NCBI GenBank assembly: GCA_020853395.1
Contig: JADYYY010000021.1
Coordinates: 30,152-94,151 of the forward strand
Direction of reading: 5' to 3'
DNA length: 64,000 nt
DNA from: Acidobacteriota bacterium
GTDB lineage: Bacteria > Acidobacteriota > Vicinamibacteria > Vicinamibacterales > SCN-69-37
Below, piece after piece: positions 37,753 to 46,320 of the stretch (its first letter is position 1; each line of letters opens with the position of its first letter). Position numbers and translations under genes: made by a program. The notes under the pieces were generated by a model that saw only the letters and a program-made list of their open reading frames with translations, ran no database searches and was not told where the DNA came from.

Positions 37753-39068
37753 TCATTCGTGCCTGAGCGCCTCGATCGGGTCCATCCTGGCAGCGCGCAC
37801 CGCCGGGACCAGGGCGCTGACGAGGCCCACGACGACGAGGATCGCCGTGGAGATGGCGACGAGCTCGAGCGACATCACGAGATGGATGTCGGCCGAGCCC
37901 GTCGAGTCGTCGAGCAGCTCGGATAGGAACGGCCGCGGGCTGATCAGCCAGACGAGCCCGGCCGACAGCGCGATACCGGCAGCGCCCCCGGCGAACGTCG
38001 TGATGAGCCCCTCGATCAGGAACTGACGCAGGATCGTCCCTCGTCTGGCGCCGAGCGCCTTGCGCAGTCCGATCTCTTGTGTCCGTTCCGTGACCGACAC
38101 GAACATGATGTTCATCACGCCGACGCCGCCGATGGCGAGCGTCAGCACGCCGATGAACGACAGCACGAGCTCGAGCCCGAGCACGATGCTGCTCGTGAAC
38201 TTCGCGCTCTCGCTCGATCCGAAGATGCGCACGGCCCGATCGTCGGTCGGGTTGAACCGCAGCCGTTGTCCCAGCACGGTCTTGACGGCCGCGGTTGCCT
38301 TCGCGTCGAGCGCCGGATCGACCGCCTGGAAGATGAGCACGCTCAAGTACTCGGTGTTCCAGAGCTGCCCGGCGGTCGTGTACGGGATGAACACGCTTTC
38401 GCTGTCCGGCCGGCCATAGCTCGAGAGCTGCACCTTCTCCTTCTGCACGCCGATGACATCGAACGACATGCCCTGGAGCCGCACGGACTGTCCAATCGCC
38501 GGCGTCTGCCCGAAGATCTTGCGCGCGATTTCGCTGCCGAGGAACACGACGCGGCGTTGCAGCCGGACGTCCTCGGCGTCGATGAAGCGCCCGACCGCGG
38601 GCGTCTGGGACCGCATCGTGGCGTAGTCTGGCGCCACGCCGCGCCCGAGCGCGACCGCCTGCCTGAGCCCCCAGACGACCGCCAGATCGCGCATGAACTC
38701 CGGGCTCCAGGCCTTGACCAGCGGGACGTCGCCCACCGCTTCGGCGTCCGCCAGCCTCAACCGCACGGGGCGTCCCGCGCGTTCGCCGCCCGACTGCAGG
38801 CTCGTCTGTCCCGGCCACATGACGGAGACGCCGTCGCCGAAGGCTCCGCGGAATCCACGAGCGAGCGCCTGGTTGAACCCCTCGCCATAGGCCAGCAACG
38901 TGACGACCGACACGATGCCCCAGGAGATGCCGAGCGTCGCGAGCAGCGTCCGCGACCAGTTGCGGCGCAGGCCGGCGAACGCCTGCGCCGCCGTCTCGAG
39001 CAGCGTGGCCGAGCCGGCGTGCCGGCGGCGCGTTTGCGCGCCGCGCCGGGCGAGCGCGTCGGCGATCA

Positions 39069-39069
<1 letters not shown>
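37753..39069 (-). CDS. MacB-like ABC transporter permease 2
   Basis: A 438-residue FtsX-family permease: N-terminal helix (LLATLGISWGIVSVVTLLAY near residue 40), MacB-type periplasmic domain with DVRLQRRVVFLGSEIARKIF and GMSFDVIGV, and three C-terminal helices with GGVGVMNIMFVSVTERTQEIG and LRKALGARRGTILRQFLIEG, the cytoplasmic loop that contacts an ATPase. Ends in MDPIEALRHE, a standard FtsX tail. ATG 39069 shares one base with the upstream permease's stop. No ATP-binding domain is in the polypeptide or next to it. Confidence 0.9.
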
Positions 39070-40364
<1,295 letters not shown>

Positions 40365-40400
40365 GGCCGGATCGTCCGCGCGTGAGGAAGAAGCGCCGCG

Positions 40401-41591
40401 CTAGCCAGGCAGCACGATCTGGTCGCCGGAGGCGACGCCGCTTCGAATCTGGATGCGCGAACCGTTGCCGACGCCGAGCGTGACCGGCACGCGGCGTTTG
40501 CCCTCTTTGCGCGTGCCGTCCACGACGTCGACGTACGCACGGCGATCGGCGTCGTAGACCACGGCGGCTTCCGGGACGAGCAGCGAGTCGGGCAGTTCGT
40601 CGAGCACGATCTCGGCGTTTGCCGTCATGTTCGCCTTCAGCACCTTGCCGGGGTTCTCGATCGACACCTCGACGGCGAACGTCGTCACGTTGTCCTTCTC
40701 GACGCCGATCGGAGAGATCTGCGTCACCTTGCCGGCGAAGATGCGGTCACGGTACGACTCGGTGGTGATCCGGGCGCTCTGGCCGACGTGCACGCGGCCG
40801 ATGTCGGCCTCGTCGACCTTCCCCTTGACGTACACCTGGCCGATGTCGCCGATCGTCATCACGAGGGTGGCATTGGCGCCGAGATTGAGGATCGACGAGA
40901 CGGGGCTTCCAACCTCGACGTCGCGCGTCAACACCGTGCCTCGAACGGGAGCGCGGATCGTGGCCTGCGCCAGCTCCTCTTCGGCGCGCTCGACGGCGGC
41001 CCGCGCCTGCGCGACATTGGCCGTGGCCTCCACCACGCGCGCCTGCGCGATGACGAGCTGACCGGCGGCCGCCCGGTGGCGCACCTCCGCCTGCGCGAAC
41101 GCGGCCTTCGTCTCCTCGAGCGTGGACTGCGGCAGCAGGTTCTGGCCGAACAGTTGCTCGGCGCGCGCGAGACTGCGCCGCGCGAGGTCGAGCTCGGGCG
41201 ACTCCGCCTCGATCTCGTTCTTCCGCACCTGGGCCACTGCCGCATCGCGCGCGGCTTCGGCCGCCTGGAGGTTGGCCTTGGCCTCCCGCAATCGCGCCGT
41301 CAGGTTCTCGCGATCCAGCTCGGCGAGCACCTGTCCGGGCTGCACGAGCTCGTCGACGTCCACGTGCAGCCGCTCGATGATCCCGTTGGCTTTCGACTTG
41401 ATTTCGACCTTCGTGATCGGCTCGATCTTGCCCGTCGCCACCACCGAGACGATCATGGTGCCTTTCTCGACGGTCACGAGGCGAGCGGGGTCGAAGCTCG
41501 TGGAGGCATTGGCCGCCGAATAGCCCCACGCCGCGAGCATGCCGACGAGAAGCACTCCGACCACGACGAGCATCCGCCGATGCTTCTTCAT
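40401..41591 (-). CDS. Periplasmic membrane-fusion (adaptor) protein, MacA/HlyD type
   Basis: A 396-residue adaptor: single N-terminal anchor helix (RMLVVVGVLLVGMLAAWGYS), lipoyl half-motifs (IEPITKVEIKSKANGIIERL and ATIRAPVRGTVLTRDVEVG), a long alpha-helical hairpin of about 100 residues rich in Ala/Glu between them, a beta-barrel domain (IGQVYVKGKVDEADIGRVHV) and a membrane-proximal domain (LPDSLLVPEAAVV). It links inner-membrane permeases to an outer-membrane channel. GAGGTGAGG precedes the ATG. First gene of the three-gene exporter operon. Confidence 0.92.
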   Translation of the reverse strand: MKKHRRMLVVVGVLLVGMLAAWGYSAANASTSFDPARLVTVEKGTMIVSVVATGKIEPITKVEIKSKANGIIERLHVDVDELVQPGQVLAELDRENLTARLREAKANLQAAEAARDAAVAQVRKNEIEAESPELDLARRSLARAEQLFGQNLLPQSTLEETKAAFAQAEVRHRAAAGQLVIAQARVVEATANVAQARAAVERAEEELAQATIRAPVRGTVLTRDVEVGSPVSSILNLGANATLVMTIGDIGQVYVKGKVDEADIGRVHVGQSARITTESYRDRIFAGKVTQISPIGVEKDNVTTFAVEVSIENPGKVLKANMTANAEIVLDELPDSLLVPEAAVVYDADRRAYVDVVDGTRKEGKRRVPVTLGVGNGSRIQIRSGVASGDQIVLPG

Positions 41592-41817
41592 CGCCTCACC
41601 TCGGCGCGCAAGCCAGGCGCCCCAGCGCGTTCACCGACACCCGGCACGAGAAACCGCATCGAACGCCGGCCGTCGACGAACCCCGGCGGAGAACGGAAGT
41701 TTCAGCCGTGCCCGATCCGCACACCTGGAGGCATCGGCCGCGGTGCCCGGTTCGCGGGTCGCGCCGGCAATCGGCGACCGCGCGGACGCGCGTGGCAATG
41801 CCATCCCTGGGGCATTC

Positions 41818-41823
41818 TAGAAT
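41818..41823 (+). promoter_or_regulatory. -10 hexamer and ribosome binding site of the metallopeptidase gene
   Basis: TAGAAT, then a 23-nt leader containing GGAGG 5 nt before the ATG at 41847. This gives a conventional contrast to the leaderless promoters elsewhere. Nothing else is evident in the 255-nt gap. Confidence 0.55.
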
Positions 41824-41846
41824 GACCTACGGACCTGGAGGTCGAG

Positions 41847-42713
41847 ATGCGCTGGACACCCGGTGGACGAAGTCGTGATCTCGAGGACCGGCGCGGCGAG
41901 ACGCCTGGCTACGGAGGCGGCGGCATGCGGCTCGGGCGTGTCGCCCCCATCGGCCTGGGCGGCCTGGCCATCCTGTTCGTGCTGAGCCTCCTGACCGGAC
42001 AGGACTTCCTCTCGCTGCTCTCGAGCGGGCCGGCTGGCGACGCACCAGCGCCCGGCTCGTCGGGTCCGGTGGCCACGACGGCCGCCGAGGAAGAGCTGAC
42101 GCAGTTCGTGTCGTTCGTCCTCGACGACACACAGAACACCTGGGAGCAGATCCTCGGCCCGCAGTACGAACGCGCGAGACTGGTGCTCTTTCGTGATGCC
42201 ATCGACTCGGCGTGCGGCTTCGCCCAATCGGCCACGGGCCCGTTCTACTGCCCGGCCGACCGCAAGGTCTACATCGACCTGGGGTTCTACGACGAGCTGC
42301 GCCAGCGGTTCCGGGCAGGCGGCGACTTCGCGCAGGCCTACGTCCTGGCCCACGAGATCGGCCATCACGTCCAGACGCTCACGGGAACGGAGCAGCAGGT
42401 TCGGCGCCTGCAGGGCGCGAACCCGGCCGACGCGAACGCGCTTTCCGTGCGCATGGAGCTGCAGGCGGACTGCTACGCGGGCGTGTGGGGCCATTCGTCG
42501 GCACAGCGGAACATCCTGGAGGAAGGCGACGTGGAAGAAGGGCTGAACGCCGCGGCAGCCATCGGCGACGACCGCATCCAGCGCATGGGCGGCGGGCGCG
42601 TGTCGCCGGAGCGGTTCACCCACGGCTCGTCCGCTCAACGCGTCGAGTGGTTTCGACGCGGGCTCGAGAGCGGCCGCGTCGACGCCTGCAACACGTTCAG
42701 CGCGGGTCGCTGA
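41847..42713 (+). CDS. Membrane-anchored neutral zinc metallopeptidase (YpfJ family)
   Basis: A 288-residue protein: Gly/Arg-rich cytoplasmic start, one membrane helix (about residues 35-53, IGLGGLAILFVLSLLTG), then a periplasmic peptidase domain with FCPADRKVY-like phrase FYCPADRKVYIDLGFYDEL, the zinc motif YVLAHEIGHHVQ near residue 170, and a third ligand likely in LQADCYAGVWGH near 208. Cysteines at CGFAQS, FYCPAD, ADCYAG and DACNTF may form disulfides. Substrate unknown. The last 17 nt overlap the end of the convergent CDF gene. Confidence 0.88.
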   Translation: MRWTPGGRSRDLEDRRGETPGYGGGGMRLGRVAPIGLGGLAILFVLSLLTGQDFLSLLSSGPAGDAPAPGSSGPVATTAAEEELTQFVSFVLDDTQNTWEQILGPQYERARLVLFRDAIDSACGFAQSATGPFYCPADRKVYIDLGFYDELRQRFRAGGDFAQAYVLAHEIGHHVQTLTGTEQQVRRLQGANPADANALSVRMELQADCYAGVWGHSSAQRNILEEGDVEEGLNAAAAIGDDRIQRMGGGRVSPERFTHGSSAQRVEWFRRGLESGRVDACNTFSAGR

Positions 42714-43602
42714 CGGCCGACGTGCCCGCGTCGGGCGCCGGCTCGATGTGCACGAGCACGTCGGCGACCCAGGGCAGCTCGGCCCGGACCCGCTGCTGGA
42801 CCTGGTGCGCGATCTGGTGCGATGCGCGCACCGTCATCTCCGGGCTCACCTCGACGTGCAAATCGACGTGGTACTGCAGCCCCGTCTTGCGCGCGTAGTG
42901 CTTCTCGACGCCGAGGACGCCGGGCACGCTGCAAGCGACGCGCCGCAGGCTGGCCGTGCGTTCGAGCGTCGGCATCGTGTCGGCGAGATCGAGCGACGCC
43001 TGGCGCACCACCCGCAGGCCCGTCACGACCACGACGAGCCCAACGAACGCGGCGCCATAGCGATCGGCCCACGCGAACCGAGCGGGATCGAAGCGAGCGA
43101 GCCCGACCGCGACGAGCGCGCCCGAAGCGGACAGGATGTCGACGGAGTCGTTCCACGCATCCGCCATGAGCGACGTGCTCTCGACCCGCCGTCCAACGCG
43201 GAACTTGAGAGCGGCCGTCGCGGCGCGCACGCCGATCGTCACGAGCACGATGGCCGTCGCCGCCGCTCCCGGGGCATGCCGCGATTCACCGGACGCGAGC
43301 GACCGGTAGGCGATGCCGATTCCGCCGGTGACGAGCACGAACCCGACGAGGAGCCCAGCCAGAGTCTCGACCCGGCCGTGTCCGTACGGATGGTTGGCAT
43401 CCGGCGGGCGGGCGGCCAACCACAGCCCGAGCAGGACGGCGGTCGACGCGAGCACGTCGCCGGCGAACTCCACGCCGAGCGCGACGACGCTGCGCGACTG
43501 CGTGGCGAGGCCGACGGCGACGTTCGCCCCAGCCAGCAGGAGGCTGGCCAGGACGCTGGTGATTGCCGCGCGTTGCGCGCTTACCAGCGGCGCAGCGGGC
43601 AC
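42697..43602 (-). CDS. Cation diffusion facilitator (Mn/Fe-like metal site)
   Basis: A 301-residue proton-coupled metal exporter with about six helices and a C-terminal cytoplasmic ferredoxin-like dimer domain (LQYHVDLHVEVSPEMTVRAS, then HQIAHQVQQRVRAELPW). Transport-site motifs: GVEFAGDVLAS in TM2 gives E-x3-D, and ADAWNDSVDILSA in TM5 gives D-x3-D, while zinc-type CDFs have His in one or both. HPYGHGRVETLAGL after TM2 is the usual CDF loop. Start is GTG 43602, 7 nt after msrA, so it is the third gene of msrB-msrA-CDF. All-carboxylate sites are typical of Mn/Fe transport; the TM2 Glu is unusual. Confidence 0.88.
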   Translation of the reverse strand: MPAAPLVSAQRAAITSVLASLLLAGANVAVGLATQSRSVVALGVEFAGDVLASTAVLLGLWLAARPPDANHPYGHGRVETLAGLLVGFVLVTGGIGIAYRSLASGESRHAPGAAATAIVLVTIGVRAATAALKFRVGRRVESTSLMADAWNDSVDILSASGALVAVGLARFDPARFAWADRYGAAFVGLVVVVTGLRVVRQASLDLADTMPTLERTASLRRVACSVPGVLGVEKHYARKTGLQYHVDLHVEVSPEMTVRASHQIAHQVQQRVRAELPWVADVLVHIEPAPDAGTSAVSDPR

Positions 43603-43609
43603 GCGATGC

Positions 43610-44251
43610 TCACGCGGGGACGCCGCACTTCACGCCTGTGCCGCCCAGCCCACAGTAGCCATTCGGGTTCTTCGCGAGATACTGCTGGTGGTAGGCCTCC
43701 GCGTAGTAGAACGCGGGCGCATCCGCGATCTCCGTCGTGATCTCGCCCAGCCCATGCGCCGCCAGCTCGCGGCCGTACTCGGCGCGGCTCCGCTCGGCGG
43801 CAGCACGCTGTGCCGCAGAGTAGACATACACGGTCGAGCGGTACTGCGTGCCGACATCGTTGCCTTGCCGCATCCCCTGCGTGGGGTCGTGGTTCTCCCA
43901 GAAGAGGCGGAGCAGCTCCTCGTAGCGCATCACGCGCGGATCGAACACGACGAGCACGACCTCAGCGTGCCCGGTGTGGCCAGAACACACCTCCTCGTAC
44001 GTCGGGTTCGGCGTGTAGCCGCCGGCGTAGCCGACAGCGGTCGTGTAGACGCCCGTCGCCTGCCAGAACTTCCGCTCGGCGCCCCAGAAACATCCCATGC
44101 CGAACAGCGCGTGTTCGAGCCCTGCCGGAAATGGGCCAGCGAGCGGCCGGCCGTTGACCGCGTGGTGTTCAGGCACCGGGAGCGGTTCGTCCCTGCCCTT
44201 CAACGCCTCGGCTGACGAGGGCATCCGCAGCTTCGCGCCGAAGTAGCTCAT
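43610..44251 (-). CDS. msrA: Peptide methionine (S)-S-oxide reductase MsrA
   Basis: Reduces the S epimer of methionine sulfoxide. The 213-residue protein has the catalytic Cys in [14 protein letters not shown] near residue 52, [23 protein letters not shown] near 75, [23 protein letters not shown] near 115, and probable resolving Cys in the C-terminal [13 protein letters not shown]. The ATG at 44251 overlaps the msrB stop by 4 nt; a longer open frame to 44629 is the shadow of msrB. No signal peptide, so cytoplasmic. Confidence 0.96.
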   Translation of the reverse strand: MSYFGAKLRMPSSAEALKGRDEPLPVPEHHAVNGRPLAGPFPAGLEHALFGMGCFWGAERKFWQATGVYTTAVGYAGGYTPNPTYEEVCSGHTGHAEVVLVVFDPRVMRYEELLRLFWENHDPTQGMRQGNDVGTQYRSTVYVYSAAQRAAAERSRAEYGRELAAHGLGEITTEIADAPAFYYAEAYHQQYLAKNPNGYCGLGGTGVKCGVPA

Positions 44252-44673
44252 CGCTGCGGCTCCTCCGATCCGGTGGGCGTGAACGTGAGCGCGACGCCGT
44301 TCATGCAGTAGCGAAGGCCTGTCGGCACCGGGCCATCCTCGAACACATGGCCGAGGTGTCCGCCGCAGCGCGCACAGTGCACCTCGGTGCGGGACATCAG
44401 ATGCGAGCGATCCACGCTCGTGCCGACAGCGTCTTCCCGCGCCGCGAAGAAACTGGGCCAGCCGCTGCCACTTTCGTACTTCGTCTCGGAGTTGAACAGC
44501 ACCTGTCCGCATCCGGCGCACTGGTACTCGCCAGGCCGCTTTTCTTTGTTCAGCAGGCTCGTCCCTCGCATCTCCGTGCCGTGGCGGCGCAGCACGTCGT
44601 ACTGCTCCGGCGACAGGCGGGCGCGCCATTCGTCTTCCGTCCGCGTCACGTCAAACTTGATATCCGTGGCCAT
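44248..44673 (-). CDS. msrB: Peptide methionine (R)-S-oxide reductase MsrB
   Basis: Reduces the R epimer of methionine sulfoxide. 141 residues; two zinc CxxC pairs (YQCAGCGQ near residue 48 and HCARCGGH near 99), substrate region GSGWPSFF, and the catalytic Cys in [10 protein letters not shown] near 121. Start ATG 44673 is preceded by AGGGGG; the frame stays open to 45048 but without homology. MsrB, MsrA and the CDF transporter form one overlapping operon. Confidence 0.96.
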   Translation of the reverse strand: MATDIKFDVTRTEDEWRARLSPEQYDVLRRHGTEMRGTSLLNKEKRPGEYQCAGCGQVLFNSETKYESGSGWPSFFAAREDAVGTSVDRSHLMSRTEVHCARCGGHLGHVFEDGPVPTGLRYCMNGVALTFTPTGSEEPQR

Positions 44674-44750
44674 GGATCCCCCTGGTCTTGGATGTGTACC
44701 CAGCGTAGCTGGTTTCGATGACGGCGCCAAAGAGTCGGCGTGCCGTTTGC

Positions 44751-44756
44751 TAGAAT
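44751..44756 (+). promoter_or_regulatory. -10 hexamer of the unknown/patatin genes, leaderless arrangement
   Basis: TAGAAT ends 7 nt before GTG 44764; no ribosome binding site between. Confidence 0.55.
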
Positions 44757-44763
44757 CGCCGCC

Positions 44764-45411
44764 GTGCTCAGCCTTGGCCGCCTGCTGACGCTGACGATCC
44801 TTGGGGGCGTCGTCTATCTCGGGTTCGTCGCAGGGCCGTTCGGAGGGCTCGGGCCCGGCGATTTCAGTCCTGAAACCGTGGCCGAACGTGAGGTCGCCTT
44901 CTGGCAGGCGACGCGCGCCCGTGAGGAGTTCGGCGCCTTCGTCAACGCCGTGAGGCTTCAGCGTGAGCAGCACCGATACTCGTGGTTCCGGGCGCTCGAA
45001 GCGGGGTTCTACACCACGAGGGCGGCGCTGACCTTCCAAGGACTGCACAGCCGCTACGAGCGTGTGCTACCGGATCTCGAGACGGCAGCCGGCGTCCAGA
45101 AGGCCTGGACCAAGGCGGACCTCGATCCATCCGCGGTCGCGCGCGCGGAGCTGAACTGGTGGGTCACGCGTCGTCTTCCTCATCTCAGCACGCTCGATCA
45201 GGTCGCCCCGCTGATCGAGAGGGACTACGAGCTGCGGTACCGGCTGCGCCCGGGTGCGGCATCGGATGCCGCGGCTCGGCGAGCCGAGGCCGCCCTGCTG
45301 TTCGACGCGAGCGACGTGGATCCGAACCTGCCGGCCATCACCCGACTGCTCACGGCCTCTTACCAGTCTCTCCGCCGGACGCTCGTTCGGACCGACGCCG
45401 CAGGTGATTGA
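44764..45411 (+). CDS. Unknown membrane-anchored protein, coupled to patatin
   Basis: A 215-residue protein I do not recognise. One N-terminal hydrophobic helix (about residues 4-22, [20 protein letters not shown]) is followed by a helical soluble part with many Arg/Glu and aromatic residues ([58 protein letters not shown]). No motif of an enzyme is visible. GTG 44764 is chosen over GTG 44740 because TAGAAT ends 7 nt before it. It overlaps the patatin gene by 8 nt, so the two are made together and may work together at the membrane. Confidence 0.7.
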   Translation: MLSLGRLLTLTILGGVVYLGFVAGPFGGLGPGDFSPETVAEREVAFWQATRAREEFGAFVNAVRLQREQHRYSWFRALEAGFYTTRAALTFQGLHSRYERVLPDLETAAGVQKAWTKADLDPSAVARAELNWWVTRRLPHLSTLDQVAPLIERDYELRYRLRPGAASDAAARRAEAALLFDASDVDPNLPAITRLLTASYQSLRRTLVRTDAAGD

Positions 45412-46309
45412 CCTGCTGCGCCGACGCAAGGCTCGCGGCGTCCGCCCCTTCGACGACGCGGCGCGCATCGCGCTCGTCGTCGAAGGGGGCGCCATGCGCG
45501 GCGTCATCTCGGCCGGCATGGTGTGGGCGCTCGAGGATCTCGGCTACGGCGACGTCTTCGACGCCGTGTACGGATCCTCGGCGGGTGCGATCAATGCGGC
45601 CTACTTCCTCGCAGGTCAGGCCGGGCTGGGCACGTCGATCTACTACGAGGACATCAACAACACCAGGTTCATCGACCTCGCACGCCCGGTCCGCGGCCGG
45701 CCGATCGTCAACCTGGCGTTCCTGCTCGACGACGTCGCGCGTCACCGCAAGCGGCTCGATGCGGAGCGCGTGCTCCGGGCGGCGTCGCCGCTCACCGTGA
45801 TCGCGACCGACGTCGACGCGCGAATCTCCCGTCCCCTGCGCGGGTTCCGGACGGCCGCGCAACTGTTCGATGCGTTGCGCGCGAGCGCCACGATGCCCGT
45901 CGTCGCCGGCGAGCCGTCGGAGTACGAAGGGCGACGCTACCTCGACGCGTCGATCACGGAGCCGATTCCGATCCCGACGGCCGAGCGCGAAGGGCACACG
46001 CACGTGCTGGCGCTGCTCACGCGAGGCGGCGGCATGCGGCCGAAGCCGTCGGCGCTCGACCGCTACTTCGTGGGTCCGAGGCTGCGACGTCTCTCGCCAG
46101 ACCTGGCCGCGCGTTACCTTGGCCGGTCTGGCCCCTACGCGGCGCTGATACGCGATGTCGACGCTGGCACTGGCCCGCTCGGCCGCACAGCGGTTCGGGC
46201 CATCCGCGTGAGCGACTACCCGATCGGCCGGCTCGAACGGCGGCGCCCCGTGCTCGAGCGCGGCGCCAGGCTCGGCTACGACGCCATCATGCGCGCCTTC
46301 GAGACGTAG
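45404..46309 (+). CDS. Patatin-like phospholipase
   Basis: A 301-residue serine acyl hydrolase. Oxyanion loop VVEGGAMRGVISAGMV near residue 27, nucleophile elbow YGSSAGAINAAYFL (GxSxG) near 62, and dyad Asp in RRYLDASITEPIPI near 182 (DAS in place of the usual DGG/DGA). No signal peptide or membrane helix. In-frame sequence continues upstream, but GTG 45404 overlaps the preceding stop and gives the right N terminus. Related proteins (YjjU/RssA-like) act on membrane lipids. Its TAG stop is part of the -10 of the next gene. Confidence 0.88.
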   Translation: MIDLLRRRKARGVRPFDDAARIALVVEGGAMRGVISAGMVWALEDLGYGDVFDAVYGSSAGAINAAYFLAGQAGLGTSIYYEDINNTRFIDLARPVRGRPIVNLAFLLDDVARHRKRLDAERVLRAASPLTVIATDVDARISRPLRGFRTAAQLFDALRASATMPVVAGEPSEYEGRRYLDASITEPIPIPTAEREGHTHVLALLTRGGGMRPKPSALDRYFVGPRLRRLSPDLAARYLGRSGPYAALIRDVDAGTGPLGRTAVRAIRVSDYPIGRLERRRPVLERGARLGYDAIMRAFET

Positions 46310-46312
46310 AAT
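46307..46312 (+). promoter_or_regulatory. -10 hexamer of the M1 aminopeptidase gene, formed on the patatin stop codon
   Basis: TAGAAT; the TAG is the patatin stop. It ends 8 nt before GTG 46321. Confidence 0.5.
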
Positions 46313-46320
46313 CGTGCGGC

